64,000 bases of DNA from Pseudobythopirellula maris (lineage in GTDB: Bacteria > Planctomycetota > Planctomycetia > Pirellulales > Lacipirellulaceae): positions 496,001 to 560,000 of the forward strand of contig NZ_SJPQ01000004.1 in NCBI RefSeq assembly GCF_007859945.1. Reading direction: 5' to 3'. Of the stretch, positions 1-9,708 are shown one piece after another. The notes below the pieces were generated by a model. That model saw only the letters and a program-made list of their open reading frames with translations. It was not told the origin of the DNA and searched no databases. Positions within the stretch are counted from its first letter, which is position 1, and every line of letters starts with the position of its first letter. The position numbers and the translations under genes were made by a program.

Positions 1-184
1 ACTCGTCGACAAAATGCTCAGTGTTGTTCATAGCGGAAGGCCTGCAGATGTTCCTGTCATCAACTAACCCGATTGTAGCACGCTCGGGACCTTCTCACGA
101 AATCGGTGGGTTCTCTTCGCCACTGGCGGATGGCGCCTCGCAGGTTATCCGCTACTTGTCTGCGATGCTGTGCGGCTATTCTCT
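1..184. other. Left edge, no gene recognised
   Basis: This stretch lies downstream of the minus-strand uridylyltransferase stop codon. I see no convincing coding sequence, hairpin or RNA gene in it. A neighbouring gene could begin beyond the window edge. Confidence 0.4.
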
Positions 185-1615
185 TCAGCAGAGATACGTC
201 GGCCGGTCGATCGTTTGGTCCTGCGACCCGTCGGCGGCGACGCGCTCCGCCACGCCTTCGGCGTCCAGGCCGTAGAGCGGGCTGACTTCGACCGTCACGC
301 CTTCGGCCACGCCGCGGCCGGCGGCCTCGAGCCAGCGGCGGTGCTGGTTTTGCATGAACAGCTGCACGTACTCGGCCGTGTCCTTGGGGGCGCCCGGGGC
401 GTTCTTGAGCGGCGCAAAGACCTCCTCTTCGGCGTACTCCACGACGATCGGGTTCTGGGCCTTCGGCAGCAGGTCGAAGATGAACCGCTCGAACTTTAGC
501 GCGTTCGGCTCGGTCGGTTCGACGGTCTCGCCCCTCTCGGGACAAACGTGCGGCACCTTCTTGTTGGCGATGTGGAACGGCAACGCGTCCTTGAGCGCGA
601 GCATCCGCTCGAGGAACGCGACGTCGAACACGTGGACCGCGATGCTGCCGGCCCAGAACTTCAGCCCGCCGGCGTCGTCGGTCGCGGCAGCGACCTCAGA
701 AGGAAAGTCGCTGTACTCGATCACGTTGAGCTCGTCGCCCAGCATGACGAAGTTGCCGAGCTTGTCCTCGGGCGCCTGCTTCGTGACGGCCATCGAGGTG
801 AGCTCGCTTTCGGCGAGCAGGTGGTAGCCGAGCATCTCGGCGTCGCCAATCGGCACGATCGGGTTGTCGACCTGCAGGTAGAAAAGTTGCTTCACGCCGC
901 GGCGGCGCATGTGCTCGGTGGCGCCGCTGCTGGCCAGGGCGGCGATCGTGCCGCCGTGGCCGTCGGGGCTGAGGAACAGCTCCCCCTTGTCGGCCAGCAG
1001 CATCTTGCCGGTCGATTTATCGACGGCCGGCATCGTGCCTTGGCAAAAGACGAACAGGTCGTCCTCGGCGAGTCCGAAGCGGTTGTTCTCTTCGAGGAAC
1101 TTGACTTGCTCGTCGTGCGTGATCGGACTGGTCATCAGATAGACCGGCACACCCACGCCGTGCCGCTTGGCGAGCGCGACCGCCTTCTCGAGATGGATCT
1201 GCAGCAAGGTGGCGCCGGAGACCGGCCCGATGGGGAACACCCCCTTGGGGTGGTCGAAGCCGAGGCGGCTCCCCTGGCCGCCGGCCACGAGCAGCACGCC
1301 AACCTCGCCGGCGTCGAGCGTTTGCTTGCCACGCTCGGAGGCTTGGTCGGGCGTCACGCCGAGGCCGCCCCCCTGCCCCGCCTCGCGGTCGCTGAGACGC
1401 ATCGCCACGGGCGGTTCGGCCGTGCGGGCGAGCTCGGCCCAGTCGGGCTGGTCGGCGTCGCCGCGGTAGAGCTCGCCGAGTTGCTCGAGATCGACCGCCG
1501 CAAGCTGCGCGGCCAGCTTTGATTGCTGCCCTTCGGTCAGGTCGTCCCAGAAGCCAACGGCGTGCTGCTGGCCGTGGGGCGTGAGTCGTGCGAGGAGTTC
1601 GGCGGGGGCGGGCAT
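185..1615 (-). CDS. UDP-N-acetylglucosamine pyrophosphorylase-like uridylyltransferase (AGX/UDPGP family)
   Basis: A 476-residue nucleotidyltransferase that should join UTP to a sugar 1-phosphate (GlcNAc-1-P, GalNAc-1-P or Glc-1-P) in the cytoplasm. The UTP-binding loop AGGQGSRLG lies at about residues 111-119, followed by HPKG with the conserved lysine. The segments YLMTSPITHDEQ and FYLQVDNPIV match the eukaryotic AGX1/UAP type rather than bacterial GlmU, and the length is near the family norm. The C-terminus carries NAPGAPKDT, typical of the family. The ATG at 1615 has no strong Shine-Dalgarno sequence. It diverges from metK across a 366-nt gap. The family is clear; the sugar specificity cannot be read from sequence. 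Confidence 0.88.
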   Translation of the reverse strand: MPAPAELLARLTPHGQQHAVGFWDDLTEGQQSKLAAQLAAVDLEQLGELYRGDADQPDWAELARTAEPPVAMRLSDREAGQGGGLGVTPDQASERGKQTLDAGEVGVLLVAGGQGSRLGFDHPKGVFPIGPVSGATLLQIHLEKAVALAKRHGVGVPVYLMTSPITHDEQVKFLEENNRFGLAEDDLFVFCQGTMPAVDKSTGKMLLADKGELFLSPDGHGGTIAALASSGATEHMRRRGVKQLFYLQVDNPIVPIGDAEMLGYHLLAESELTSMAVTKQAPEDKLGNFVMLGDELNVIEYSDFPSEVAAATDDAGGLKFWAGSIAVHVFDVAFLERMLALKDALPFHIANKKVPHVCPERGETVEPTEPNALKFERFIFDLLPKAQNPIVVEYAEEEVFAPLKNAPGAPKDTAEYVQLFMQNQHRRWLEAAGRGVAEGVTVEVSPLYGLDAEGVAERVAADGSQDQTIDRPTYLC

Positions 1616-1808
1616 CGGCGGCTTGTGTCGTGAGAGGGAAGTGGTGATCCGAGTGGGCGGGGGTATTGGCCCACGAATGCCTTGGCGAGAGCCGCATTAT
1701 CGCCCGATTGCCGTCGTCTGGCTACCTCACGCGGCAGCCTCTGGGCGAGGCCCCTAGGGCGCCCTGCCGGGAGGCCGTATTTTCCGGCTCGTCGGCCCCG
1801 CCGAGGCG

Positions 1809-1838
1809 TTGCTGCCGGAGCCCACAACAAGATATAGT
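1809..1838 (+). promoter_or_regulatory. Predicted sigma70-type promoter of metK
   Basis: TTGCTG (1809-1814) and TATAGT (1833-1838) are separated by 18 bp. The -10 matches consensus at five of six positions. Transcription would begin near 1845, giving a leader of roughly 140 nt before the GTG start of metK. Confidence 0.5.
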
Positions 1839-1847
1839 GTGGGCTTG

Positions 1848-1868
1848 GCGTCGCCGGCTTGGCGACGC
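1848..1868 (+). promoter_or_regulatory. Hairpin at the 5' end of the metK leader
   Basis: A perfect 8-bp inverted repeat, GCGTCGCC / GGCGACGC, with a 5-nt loop (1856-1860). It sits almost exactly where the metK transcript should begin. It could protect the 5' end or form part of a leader regulator. It is not followed by a U-tract, so it is not a simple terminator. Confidence 0.4.
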
Positions 1869-1981
1869 TCATGACCCCGATCACGCGACTCGTCGTCGCC
1901 CCCCGTATCACGTCGAAGCGACCAAGGCGAAGAAGCCTTCTGCGCTTCCAAGCACCTGTTCGCTTTCAAGGAGACATCTCA

Positions 1982-3205
<1,224 letters not shown>

Positions 3206-3210
3206 TCGTC

Positions 3211-3302
3211 TCACCACAGAGAGCACAGAGGACACAGAGAGGAGTCGCAGGGGACTTGAGCCGCTGCCTTCCTTTTTCTTTCTCTGTGTCCTCTGTGGTG
3301 AA
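3211..3302. repeat. CACAGAG-type palindromic repeat, copy 1
   Basis: The left arm at 3211-3240 begins TCACCACAGAG and ends GACACAGAGA. The right arm at 3281-3302 is its reverse complement, apart from an extra 9 nt in the left arm. A related element lies at 25338-25461. The right arm ends about 6 nt before the ispF start codon, where no separate Shine-Dalgarno sequence is visible. Confidence 0.75.
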
Positions 3303-3307
3303 TTCTT

Positions 3308-3808
3308 ATGGAACTAAGAATCGGCTTAGGCGAAGACCGCCACCGGCTCGACGAGCCCGGCACGGGCCCGCTGCGCATCGGCGGGATCGACGTGCCGCAC
3401 GGCCGTGGCCTCATCGGCCACAGCGACGCCGACGTGCTGCTGCACGCCGTGACCGACGCCTTGCTGGGCGCCGCCGGGCTGGAGGACATCGGCGAGATCT
3501 TCCCCAACACGGACGGCGAGAACCGCGGCCGTGACTCGCGTCACTTCCTGCGTCACGCTTACGAGTTGGTCCGCGCCGAGGGCTTCGAGTTGGTGAACCT
3601 CGACTGCGTCGTCTCGGCCCAGCGGCCCAAGCTCGCGCCGCACAAAGACTCGATGCGACGCGTGATCGCCGAGACACTCGAGGTGCCGGCCGGGCGTGTG
3701 GGCCTCAAGGCCAAGACCGGCGAGGGAGTCGGCCCCGTGGGCCGCGAGGAGGCGATCGACGCCCGCTGCGTCGCGCTCGTCAGGCACGAAACGGACGCCG
3801 ACCACTGA
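3308..3808 (+). CDS. ispF: 2-C-methyl-D-erythritol 2,4-cyclodiphosphate synthase
   Basis: Fifth enzyme of the MEP isoprenoid pathway; it cyclises CDP-ME 2-phosphate with loss of CMP. The 166 residues match the usual length. Expected metal ligands are D10 and H12 (GEDRHRL) and H46, with the HSDADVLLHA block at about 38-47. FPNTDGENRGRDS replaces the usual FPDTD segment, and the C-terminal KAKTGEGVGPVGREEAI block is conserved. The start codon directly follows a palindromic repeat. dxs of the same pathway lies at 54.6 kb. Confidence 0.95.
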   Translation: MELRIGLGEDRHRLDEPGTGPLRIGGIDVPHGRGLIGHSDADVLLHAVTDALLGAAGLEDIGEIFPNTDGENRGRDSRHFLRHAYELVRAEGFELVNLDCVVSAQRPKLAPHKDSMRRVIAETLEVPAGRVGLKAKTGEGVGPVGREEAIDARCVALVRHETDADH

Positions 3809-3830
3809 TCTCCTCGCCGCGTCGGCCCGA

Positions 3831-4157
3831 TCAGGCGGCCATCGCCCGGCAGCTCTCGACGCACTTGCGGCAGCTTTCCGCGCACGTCTTGCAGTGGCTG
3901 TTCGAGTGCTCGTCGCATGCGTCGGCGCACCACTGGCAGATGTCGGCGCACAAGGCGCACGCCTTGGCGGCGAAATCGCTGTCGACAGCCATCAGGCTCG
4001 CGCAGAACTGGCAGGCGGCCGCGCACTCCACGCAGCATGCCGGGCAGTCGTTCATCGTGTCCTTGCCGGACATCTCTTGGAAGCAAGTCAAGCAGTCGAC
4101 CGCGCACTGCTGGCACGCAACGAGGCAATCGGCGTAGGTTTCTGTAGCAACGCTCAT
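3831..4157 (-). CDS. Four-helix-bundle copper storage protein (Csp3-like, DUF326)
   Basis: A 108-residue protein with 21 cysteines arranged as CxxC and CxxxC pairs along predicted helices, the hallmark of copper storage proteins that bind many Cu(I) ions in the core of a four-helix bundle. There is no signal peptide, so it resembles the cytosolic Csp3 group, which is also about 108 residues in Bacillus. The start is ATG 4157, preceded on the minus strand by CCGGAGGAAAACC, a strong ribosome binding site; an upstream extension lacks similarity. It converges with ispF. No metal-responsive operator was recognised upstream. Confidence 0.9.
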   Translation of the reverse strand: MSVATETYADCLVACQQCAVDCLTCFQEMSGKDTMNDCPACCVECAAACQFCASLMAVDSDFAAKACALCADICQWCADACDEHSNSHCKTCAESCRKCVESCRAMAA

Positions 4158-4611
4158 GGTTTTCCTCCGGGAAAGTGATTGAGAAAGAATCCTTTCCGAA
4201 GGGGGATGCAAATCGGGCGCCTCACGCGATAGGAGCGTAAGCCGGCATTGGAACGGTTGCTGACGGTCCCGCTCGATCCAGTGTGCGAGCCGCGGCGCCG
4301 GAGAGGTCGCCAAGCGGTCGCCCCCCTCAATAAGCCATGCCGCGTTGGATGGAGTCAAAAACGGCCGATCGGCGAGGGGCGATTCAATCGCGAGAAACAA
4401 GTCTCTTGGTGGGCGTCTCGCAGGTGCGTTCTAGAGCGCACTACTAGTAGCCGTAGCGTCGTTTTCGCCTTGTCGACGCCGAATCATACCGCCACACACG
4501 CTACGCATCTGTGCGATTCGCGCTAGCAACTACGTGGCGGCCGCCACGTAACCGCGCGAGCAAATCAAGCAGCAAAGGAAACCGCCAAAGCGACGCCGCC
4601 CGACAAAGTAT
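4158..4611. other. Intergenic region holding a CTAG-ended repeat
   Basis: 454 nt between the copper storage gene and dus. It contains a short palindrome GCGATTcAATCGC (4379-4391) and the 96-bp repeat at 4431-4526. No coding sequence is supported; open frames here are produced by the repeat. Confidence 0.5.
4431..4526. repeat. 96-bp CTAG-ended MITE-like repeat, copy 1
   Basis: It begins and ends with CTAG and has imperfect inverted ends: 18 of the outer 29 positions match, including GTAGCGT blocks. It is about 93% identical (89 of 96 positions by eye) to the copy at 5797-5892 in the same orientation. The two copies bracket the dus gene. Confidence 0.8.
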
Positions 4612-5706
4612 CTATGCGGTGCAACTCGATCCTGAGCCAGTCGGCTGGCGGCCGGTCGAAGGCAATTCATCGGACGGGAACCAACGCTCGACCACCGCGA
4701 AGAACTCTTCCGAGCTGCGGATCGTGGCGACGTGCTTGCGGAACTCGCGGGCGCCGCGGCGGCCCTGGGCGTAGCAGCAGGCGTACTTGCGCATCAGCAC
4801 CGAGCCCTTCTGCTCACCGAAGCGGTCGACCACCAGGCCGAAGTGCCGCACCATCAGGCGCCGCTGCTCGTCGAGCGACGGTTCGAGGGGCGCCGGCTCG
4901 CCCCGCAGCAGGGCCGCCGCCTGGGCGAACAGCCACGGCTTGCCGAGCGACGCCCGGGCGATCATCACGCCGTCCACTCCGAAGTGGGTGAACGCTTCGA
5001 GCACCTTCTCGGGCGTGTCCAAGTCGCCGTTGCCAATCAGCGGGATCCGCTTCAGGTGCGGCTTGATCGAGGCGATCGTCTCCCAGTCGGCCGAGCCGCG
5101 GAACATGTCGGCCGCCGTGCGTCCGTGGACCGTGAGCGCCGCCGCGCCGGCGCCCTCCACGATCTGGGCGACGTCGTGGATCACGATCTTGTCGCGTGTG
5201 CAGCCCAGGCGGGTCTTGGCCGTCACGGGGGTCGGCGCGCAAGCCTCGACCACGCGCTCGATGATCCGCCCCATGCGGTCGGGCTCGCGGAGCAGGTACG
5301 ACCCGCTGTGCGCCTTCTCGGTCACCTGACGCACCGGGCAGCCGAAGTTGATGTCGACCACGCTGACGCGGTAGTCCTCCACGAGGCGGCGGCCCACTTT
5401 GGCCAGCGTCTCGGGGTCGTTGTCCCAGATCTGCACGGCCAGCGGCCGCGGCTCGTCGGCCACGCCCCACAGCCGGTCGGGGTGTTCGGCCTCTTGCTCA
5501 TCGAGCCAGACGAAGCCCTTGGCGTTGACCATCTCGGTGGCCAGGAGCCCCGAGCCGCCAAACTCGCGCACGATCTGCCGGAAGGCGTAGTTGGTGAACC
5601 CCGCCATCGGGGCCTGCAAGATCGGCGGGTCGACGACCAGGTCGCCGATCACCAACGGGGCGATCTGGGGGCGGCCGGCCGGCGCGTTGGTCGAGAGGGT
5701 CGTCAC
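4612..5706 (-). CDS. dus: tRNA-dihydrouridine synthase (DusB-type)
   Basis: FMN-dependent reduction of uridines in tRNA. Motifs in order: APMAGFTNYAFR, DINFGCPVRQV, the loop KAHSGSYLLREP, VTAKTRLGC, LTVHGRTAADMF, IPLIGNGDL and GVMIARASLGKPWLF, as in the DusB branch. GTG 5706 is preferred as start because the protein then begins about 30 residues before the first barrel strand. A longer reading from TTG 5784 adds 26 unconserved residues. Neither start has a clear Shine-Dalgarno sequence. The gene stands alone between two repeat copies. Confidence 0.92.
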   Translation of the reverse strand: MTTLSTNAPAGRPQIAPLVIGDLVVDPPILQAPMAGFTNYAFRQIVREFGGSGLLATEMVNAKGFVWLDEQEAEHPDRLWGVADEPRPLAVQIWDNDPETLAKVGRRLVEDYRVSVVDINFGCPVRQVTEKAHSGSYLLREPDRMGRIIERVVEACAPTPVTAKTRLGCTRDKIVIHDVAQIVEGAGAAALTVHGRTAADMFRGSADWETIASIKPHLKRIPLIGNGDLDTPEKVLEAFTHFGVDGVMIARASLGKPWLFAQAAALLRGEPAPLEPSLDEQRRLMVRHFGLVVDRFGEQKGSVLMRKYACCYAQGRRGAREFRKHVATIRSSEEFFAVVERWFPSDELPSTGRQPTGSGSSCTA

Positions 5707-5796
5707 GTGAGCAAATCGTTCGGGGAAGGACGGGTTGTGCTGGAACCCATCATACCCCAGCCGCGGGCGGAAGCCGACACGCAACCGGTCACGCCG

Positions 5797-5892
5797 CTAG
5801 AACGCACTACTGATAGCCGTAGCGTCGTTTTCGCCTTGTCGACGCCGAGTTACACCGCCACACACGCTACGCATCTGTGCGATTCGCACTAG
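5797..5892. repeat. 96-bp CTAG-ended MITE-like repeat, copy 2
   Basis: Second copy of the element at 4431-4526, in the same orientation, with seven differences in 96 bp. Its terminal CTAG (5889-5892) contains the TAG stop codon of the minus-strand gene that ends at 5889, so the element abuts that gene exactly. Confidence 0.8.
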
Positions 5893-7355
5893 CGGAGACC
5901 GCCGCCGTACGCCGATTCGCCAGAGCCGGAGGCGCCGCTCGGCCGACCGCCGAAGGTGGACTGCGAGGGGCTGCGGAATTGGGCGCCGTTGGGGTCGCCC
6001 GCGGCCAGGCGGTTGCCGTCCTCCAGGCGGATGAGCATCGCCACCAAGCGGCCGGTCTCGACATTTCCGGGCGAAGCGATTTGCGAGTAGCGGTTGATCT
6101 GCTCGTTGTAGTTGCGGGCGATCTGAACGAACGCCCTTCGATTGAGCGCCAGCAGTTGCAAGGCGTGCACCATCCGGTCGCTGTCCGCCGAGCCGCTTCG
6201 CTGGCTGGCGACCTGGTCGACCAACGCCGTGCTGCGGGTCACGCTCTCGGCCGCTTGCCTCAGCTCGGCCAGGCGTTGCGGCAACAACTCGTTGAGGAGC
6301 CGCGCCTCGCTCGGCCCCGATCCGCCGAAGATGTCCTCGAATCGGGTGGCGTAGCGTTCGCAGAACGGGGCGTCGCTCGGCAGGGGCCGCACGCCCGTGC
6401 CGAGCATGCCGGCGAGCCGAAGCTGCGCAGCCTCGGCCGCGAGCAGCGACGTGCCGACACGCGTGGCGAGATCACGTTCGGCCTCGCTCAGCACCGTGCT
6501 GTAGCCGGAGGTTTGCGACTTGAGTTTGCTGAGGTCGCCCGCCTCGCGGACGCCGAGGTAATAATCGGCCACCGCCGCGCTGAGCCGCCAGTAGGCGTCG
6601 ATCAGTGCGGCCTTCTGGTCGCGCGACGCTCCGTATTGGGTGACTTCGAGCAACGTCATCGGCGAGCCTTCGAGCCGCGTGCCCTGGGGCGGCGACAGGA
6701 TAGCTCGCATCATTGCCTGAGGCGCCAAGCCGCTAGGCGTGTACGCCGGCTCGGACCGTGCGGCCTGCGACGACGCCGGCGGCGAGAACGTCGAGGGCTG
6801 CGACCGCAGTTGGTTGTTGCTAGTGGCCCGCGTACCAACAAAACGACTGTCCGTAGACGGGGCGGTCGCGGCTAGGCCCTGAGTGGCCGCCGAGGTGCGG
6901 GCGGATGAGGCGCCGCGACTAAACGGGTTGCTGGGGGGCGAACCGAACGAGCTCGGCGTGGGCGGCGACGCGCTCGCGGCGGCGCTGCGGCTGGGGGATG
7001 TCGCGGGATTAGTCAGCGCCGCCGACGAGCCGGAGGGGCTCCGCAGTGTGTTGGGCGGGCTGTTCGCGGAGGACGCGGGCGTTGAATCGAACGGCTTGAG
7101 CTTGAAACGGTTGGCGTCGCTCGACGCTTGGGTCTGCGAAGAAGCGGCGCCCATGGCGGCTGAAGGCGCCTGTCCCGCCGACGGCGAGGCGGGGGGGTTA
7201 TCGAATAAATGAGAGATGCCGGCCGAGCCGTTGGAATCGCCGTAGCGGCCTTCGGCCACGGCCCGGTCGGACGCCATGCCCAGGGCCGCCATCAAGACGA
7301 AAGCGGGCAATCCAAGGGAGGGCGAAACTATGGCGCCCCGGGCGATCGCACGCAT
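5889..7355 (-). CDS. Secreted Ser/Pro-rich protein with helical C-terminal half
   Basis: Not confidently assigned. It has 488 residues. The N-terminus (MRAIARGAIV..., hydrophobic stretch, then ASDRAVA) looks like a signal peptide. A low-complexity Ser/Pro/Ala region covers roughly residues 50-220. The C-terminal half is predicted long helices (AYWRLSAAVADYYLGVREA, LATRVGTSLLAAEAAQLRL), loosely recalling TolC-type or coiled-coil envelope proteins. ATG 7355 is chosen because AAGGAG lies 6 nt upstream; an upstream GTG (7373) would place that site inside the gene. The stop codon lies in the adjacent repeat. Confidence 0.7.
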   Translation of the reverse strand: MRAIARGAIVSPSLGLPAFVLMAALGMASDRAVAEGRYGDSNGSAGISHLFDNPPASPSAGQAPSAAMGAASSQTQASSDANRFKLKPFDSTPASSANSPPNTLRSPSGSSAALTNPATSPSRSAAASASPPTPSSFGSPPSNPFSRGASSARTSAATQGLAATAPSTDSRFVGTRATSNNQLRSQPSTFSPPASSQAARSEPAYTPSGLAPQAMMRAILSPPQGTRLEGSPMTLLEVTQYGASRDQKAALIDAYWRLSAAVADYYLGVREAGDLSKLKSQTSGYSTVLSEAERDLATRVGTSLLAAEAAQLRLAGMLGTGVRPLPSDAPFCERYATRFEDIFGGSGPSEARLLNELLPQRLAELRQAAESVTRSTALVDQVASQRSGSADSDRMVHALQLLALNRRAFVQIARNYNEQINRYSQIASPGNVETGRLVAMLIRLEDGNRLAAGDPNGAQFRSPSQSTFGGRPSGASGSGESAYGGGLR

Positions 7356-7605
7356 CACAAACTCCTTCGACACAAAGATACCGTGGGCGGTGGGGGCCGC
7401 CGGCGGGGTATAGCGAGTGCGCCGGCGTGGACGCGAGAACCGTGTCAGATTCCTCTTGTGGGGTCAACGCCAGCTCGCCCGGCTGCGGTCAACCGCTCGT
7501 TGGCGGCAGAGGGGCCCGGGAATGACCTATTCTTACAAGTGATCACCCCAGCGCTAGCGATTCCCGCTGGCGGGGCCGTGTGTCGCAATCGCCCGGAATA
7601 GCAAG

Positions 7606-8133
7606 ATGGAAGCCCCCCGCCCTGCCCCGCCCTCGCCTTCGCCAGCTGCCGCCGCGCCGATCGTACCGCCACGGCCCGTAGCCCCATCGCCGGCGCCCCC
7701 GAGGCAATCGCAGCCGGCGCCGCCGCAGCCAGGGCCAGCCGGTCCAACCCCGCCACGCCCTGCGCCCACGCCGTTCGCCAAGTCGGCGGCCCCCGCCGCC
7801 CAGGGGGGGCCTTACCCGCAAGCCAGCAGCGGCTCCGGCGGCGCCGCCACGGGTCCCATCGACTCGGCCACCCAATGGAAGCGGTTCTTCCACGAATGGC
7901 CCGCGTCGATTCCGAAACGTGGTGTCGTGGTCAACACGCTGAACGAGGCGATGCCTTTCAAGGCGTTCATGCTGGCGGGCGACATGTTGCTGCTCGAGCG
8001 CACCAACCCCGACACGCTCGGCGCTCGCTACCTGCTGCTGCCGTTCTGCGAGGTCTCGCTCGTGAAGTTCATCGACCCGATGAACCAGCAGACGCTCGAG
8101 AAGGCGGGCTTCCGTGGGAAGCTAAGCCAGTAA
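7606..8133 (+). CDS. Proline-rich protein with a conserved C-terminal domain, function unknown
   Basis: 175 residues. The first ~75 are Pro/Ala-rich with no signal peptide. The C-terminal ~95 (from DSATQWKRFFHEWP to GFRGKLSQ) form a compact domain that looks real by composition and codon bias. LNEAMPFKAFMLAGDMLLLER suggests a small beta-rich fold. I cannot name the family. It could be an adaptor whose tail tethers it to a partner. It diverges from the secreted gene at 7355. Confidence 0.6.
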   Translation: MEAPRPAPPSPSPAAAAPIVPPRPVAPSPAPPRQSQPAPPQPGPAGPTPPRPAPTPFAKSAAPAAQGGPYPQASSGSGGAATGPIDSATQWKRFFHEWPASIPKRGVVVNTLNEAMPFKAFMLAGDMLLLERTNPDTLGARYLLLPFCEVSLVKFIDPMNQQTLEKAGFRGKLSQ

Positions 8134-8136
8134 AGC

Positions 8137-8214
8137 GAATGACGAATGACGAATGACGGAACGAGGAAAGGGTGACCGCCGAGCGGCAGGTTCGTCATTC
8201 GTGCTTCGTCATTC
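8137..8214. repeat. GAATGAC-type palindromic repeat between convergent genes
   Basis: Tandem GAATGAC units at 8137-8158 face their reverse complement, TTCGTCATTC and CTTCGTCATTC, at 8191-8214. The transcript can fold into a long hairpin between two converging genes, so it may act as a two-way terminator. It resembles interspersed REP-like repeats. Confidence 0.6.
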
Positions 8215-8229
8215 CTCTTCCTCTTCTTC

Positions 8230-9534
8230 TCAATTACGATCGCCGACGCAGTAGAGCGCGGCGTCGCTGCGCAAGAAGATCTGCCCGTCGGCGATCGCCA
8301 CCGTGGCGTTCACCTGGCTGTCGTCTGACTCGAAGCTGTTCTGGGCAATCAGCTCCGGCTCCTCGGCCGTGTTGAACACCAGCACGCCGTCGTGCCGCGA
8401 GGCGACGTAAATGCGGTCGCCGGCAAGCACGGGCGAGGCGTACACCGGATGACCGCCGCCAAGATCGAGGCGGTCGCGAACGAGCCGCTCGCCGGTCTCT
8501 GCGTCAATCACGACCAGCATGCCCTTCGTGTCGACCCAAAAAAGCCGGCCGCCGGGCAAGAGCACCGGCGTGGCGACGTAGCTGAGCTCCCGGGTCCGCC
8601 ACACGGTGTGCGTGTCGGACGCGTCGCCGTGACCTCCGGGGCGGAGCATCATGCCCGAACCGCGGTAGCCGCCGGTGACGAACAGCTTGTCTTCGACCGC
8701 GATGGCCATCGGAGAGATGTTGTTGGAGAATTCGTTAGCGACCGACCACTTCTGCTCCCCCTTGTCGGGGTCGATGCCCAGGGTCTTGCCGACACAGACG
8801 ACCACCAGCTCCTCCTCGCCGGCGTCGGTCGTGGCGATGACCGGCGTGTTGTACGCCTTCTCCAACGCGGGGTCCTCAAAGCGCCAGCGCTCCTCGCCGT
8901 TGGCCGGATCGAGCGCCAGGATCGCCCGGCCTTCGTCGGCGGCATTGACGATCAGCGAGTCTTTGTAGAGCTGCAGGCTGGCCGCCGTCCCCCACCCCTC
9001 GGGGCCCGACTGCTTGCCAACGGCGACATGCCACATCGGCTCGCCGCCGAGCGAATAGGCGTACACGCCCGACTTGCCGTGCTGAACGTACACCCCCGAC
9101 TCGTCGGCCACAGGCGTGTTCGACGCGTAGCCGTGCTCGGTGATGAAGCCCTCGTAGGAGTCTTCGGCGCCGTCGGCCGGCACGCTCTGCCGCCAGAGCT
9201 CCTTGCCCGTGGCGCGGTCCGCGCAAACCAAGTGCCGCACCAACGCGTCCATCGAACCTTCTTCACCGGGAACGCCGTAGCCGGAGTAGCAGGTCACGAA
9301 AACCCGCTCGCCCAAGACGATCGGCGACGAGGCGCCGGCCCCTGGCAGGTCGAGTTTCCAGGCTAGGTTCTCCGAGTCGCTCCAGGTGAGCGGCGGCGCA
9401 GGGCCCGTGGCGATCCCCTGCCCGTTCTCGCCGCGGAACCGCGGCCAGTCGTCGGCCGTCGCCGGCCCGGCGAGCAGGAGCGAAGCGGCGAGGGCCAGCA
9501 CGGCACGGCGAGTCAACAAGGGCTTATTCATCAC
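8230..9534 (-). CDS. Secreted PQQ-like beta-propeller repeat protein (BamB-like)
   Basis: 434 residues. An N-terminal signal with RRAVLALAASLLLAG and cleavage near PATA-DD is followed by DWPRFRGENGQG, the common opening of planctomycete PQQ-like propellers. Repeated blade motifs are visible: GKELWRQSVPADG, GEERWRFEDPALE, GEQKWSVANEFS, GERLVRDRLDLG. Such proteins usually act as periplasmic scaffolds; without quinoprotein partners a dehydrogenase role is not supported. Start may be ATG 9534 or 9531. Confidence 0.85.
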   Translation of the reverse strand: MMNKPLLTRRAVLALAASLLLAGPATADDWPRFRGENGQGIATGPAPPLTWSDSENLAWKLDLPGAGASSPIVLGERVFVTCYSGYGVPGEEGSMDALVRHLVCADRATGKELWRQSVPADGAEDSYEGFITEHGYASNTPVADESGVYVQHGKSGVYAYSLGGEPMWHVAVGKQSGPEGWGTAASLQLYKDSLIVNAADEGRAILALDPANGEERWRFEDPALEKAYNTPVIATTDAGEEELVVVCVGKTLGIDPDKGEQKWSVANEFSNNISPMAIAVEDKLFVTGGYRGSGMMLRPGGHGDASDTHTVWRTRELSYVATPVLLPGGRLFWVDTKGMLVVIDAETGERLVRDRLDLGGGHPVYASPVLAGDRIYVASRHDGVLVFNTAEEPELIAQNSFESDDSQVNATVAIADGQIFLRSDAALYCVGDRN

Positions 9535-9634
9535 GAGGTTCCGGCGTTCGTGGTTGCGTTATGGGGTCGCGTCGGGCGACGGTCACCCCAGCGTAGGCGA
9601 TCTCACCACCGGGCGACCAGAGCACGGGATGCTC

Positions 9635-9663
9635 TTTACAATTAGTTGAACGAACGTTCTATT
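9635..9663 (+). promoter_or_regulatory. Possible promoter of the DinB-like gene
   Basis: TTTACA (9635-9640), a 17-bp spacer and TCTATT (9658-9663). The -10 matches only four of six consensus positions. The spacer includes the palindrome GAACGTTC nearby. Weak evidence. Confidence 0.3.
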
Positions 9664-9708
9664 ACCCGCCGTGAAGCCGCTCACACTACAAGCAAGGAGA
9701 CCCCCGCC

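Larger units (their letters stand above)
1616..1981. other. Divergent intergenic region with the metK promoter and leader
   Basis: This 366-nt gap separates the uridylyltransferase and metK starts. It holds a sigma70-like promoter and a hairpin on the metK side, annotated separately. I did not recognise the conserved core of any known SAM riboswitch. Nothing else is distinct. Confidence 0.5.

Noticed and set aside
1839-1981. Known SAM riboswitch upstream of metK
   Set aside because: I do not see the conserved core of the SAM-I, SAM-II or SAM-IV classes; only a simple hairpin is present.
4248-4526. Small protein gene reading through the CTAG repeat
   Set aside because: The same peptide appears from the other repeat copy; it is repeat sequence and lacks a ribosome site.
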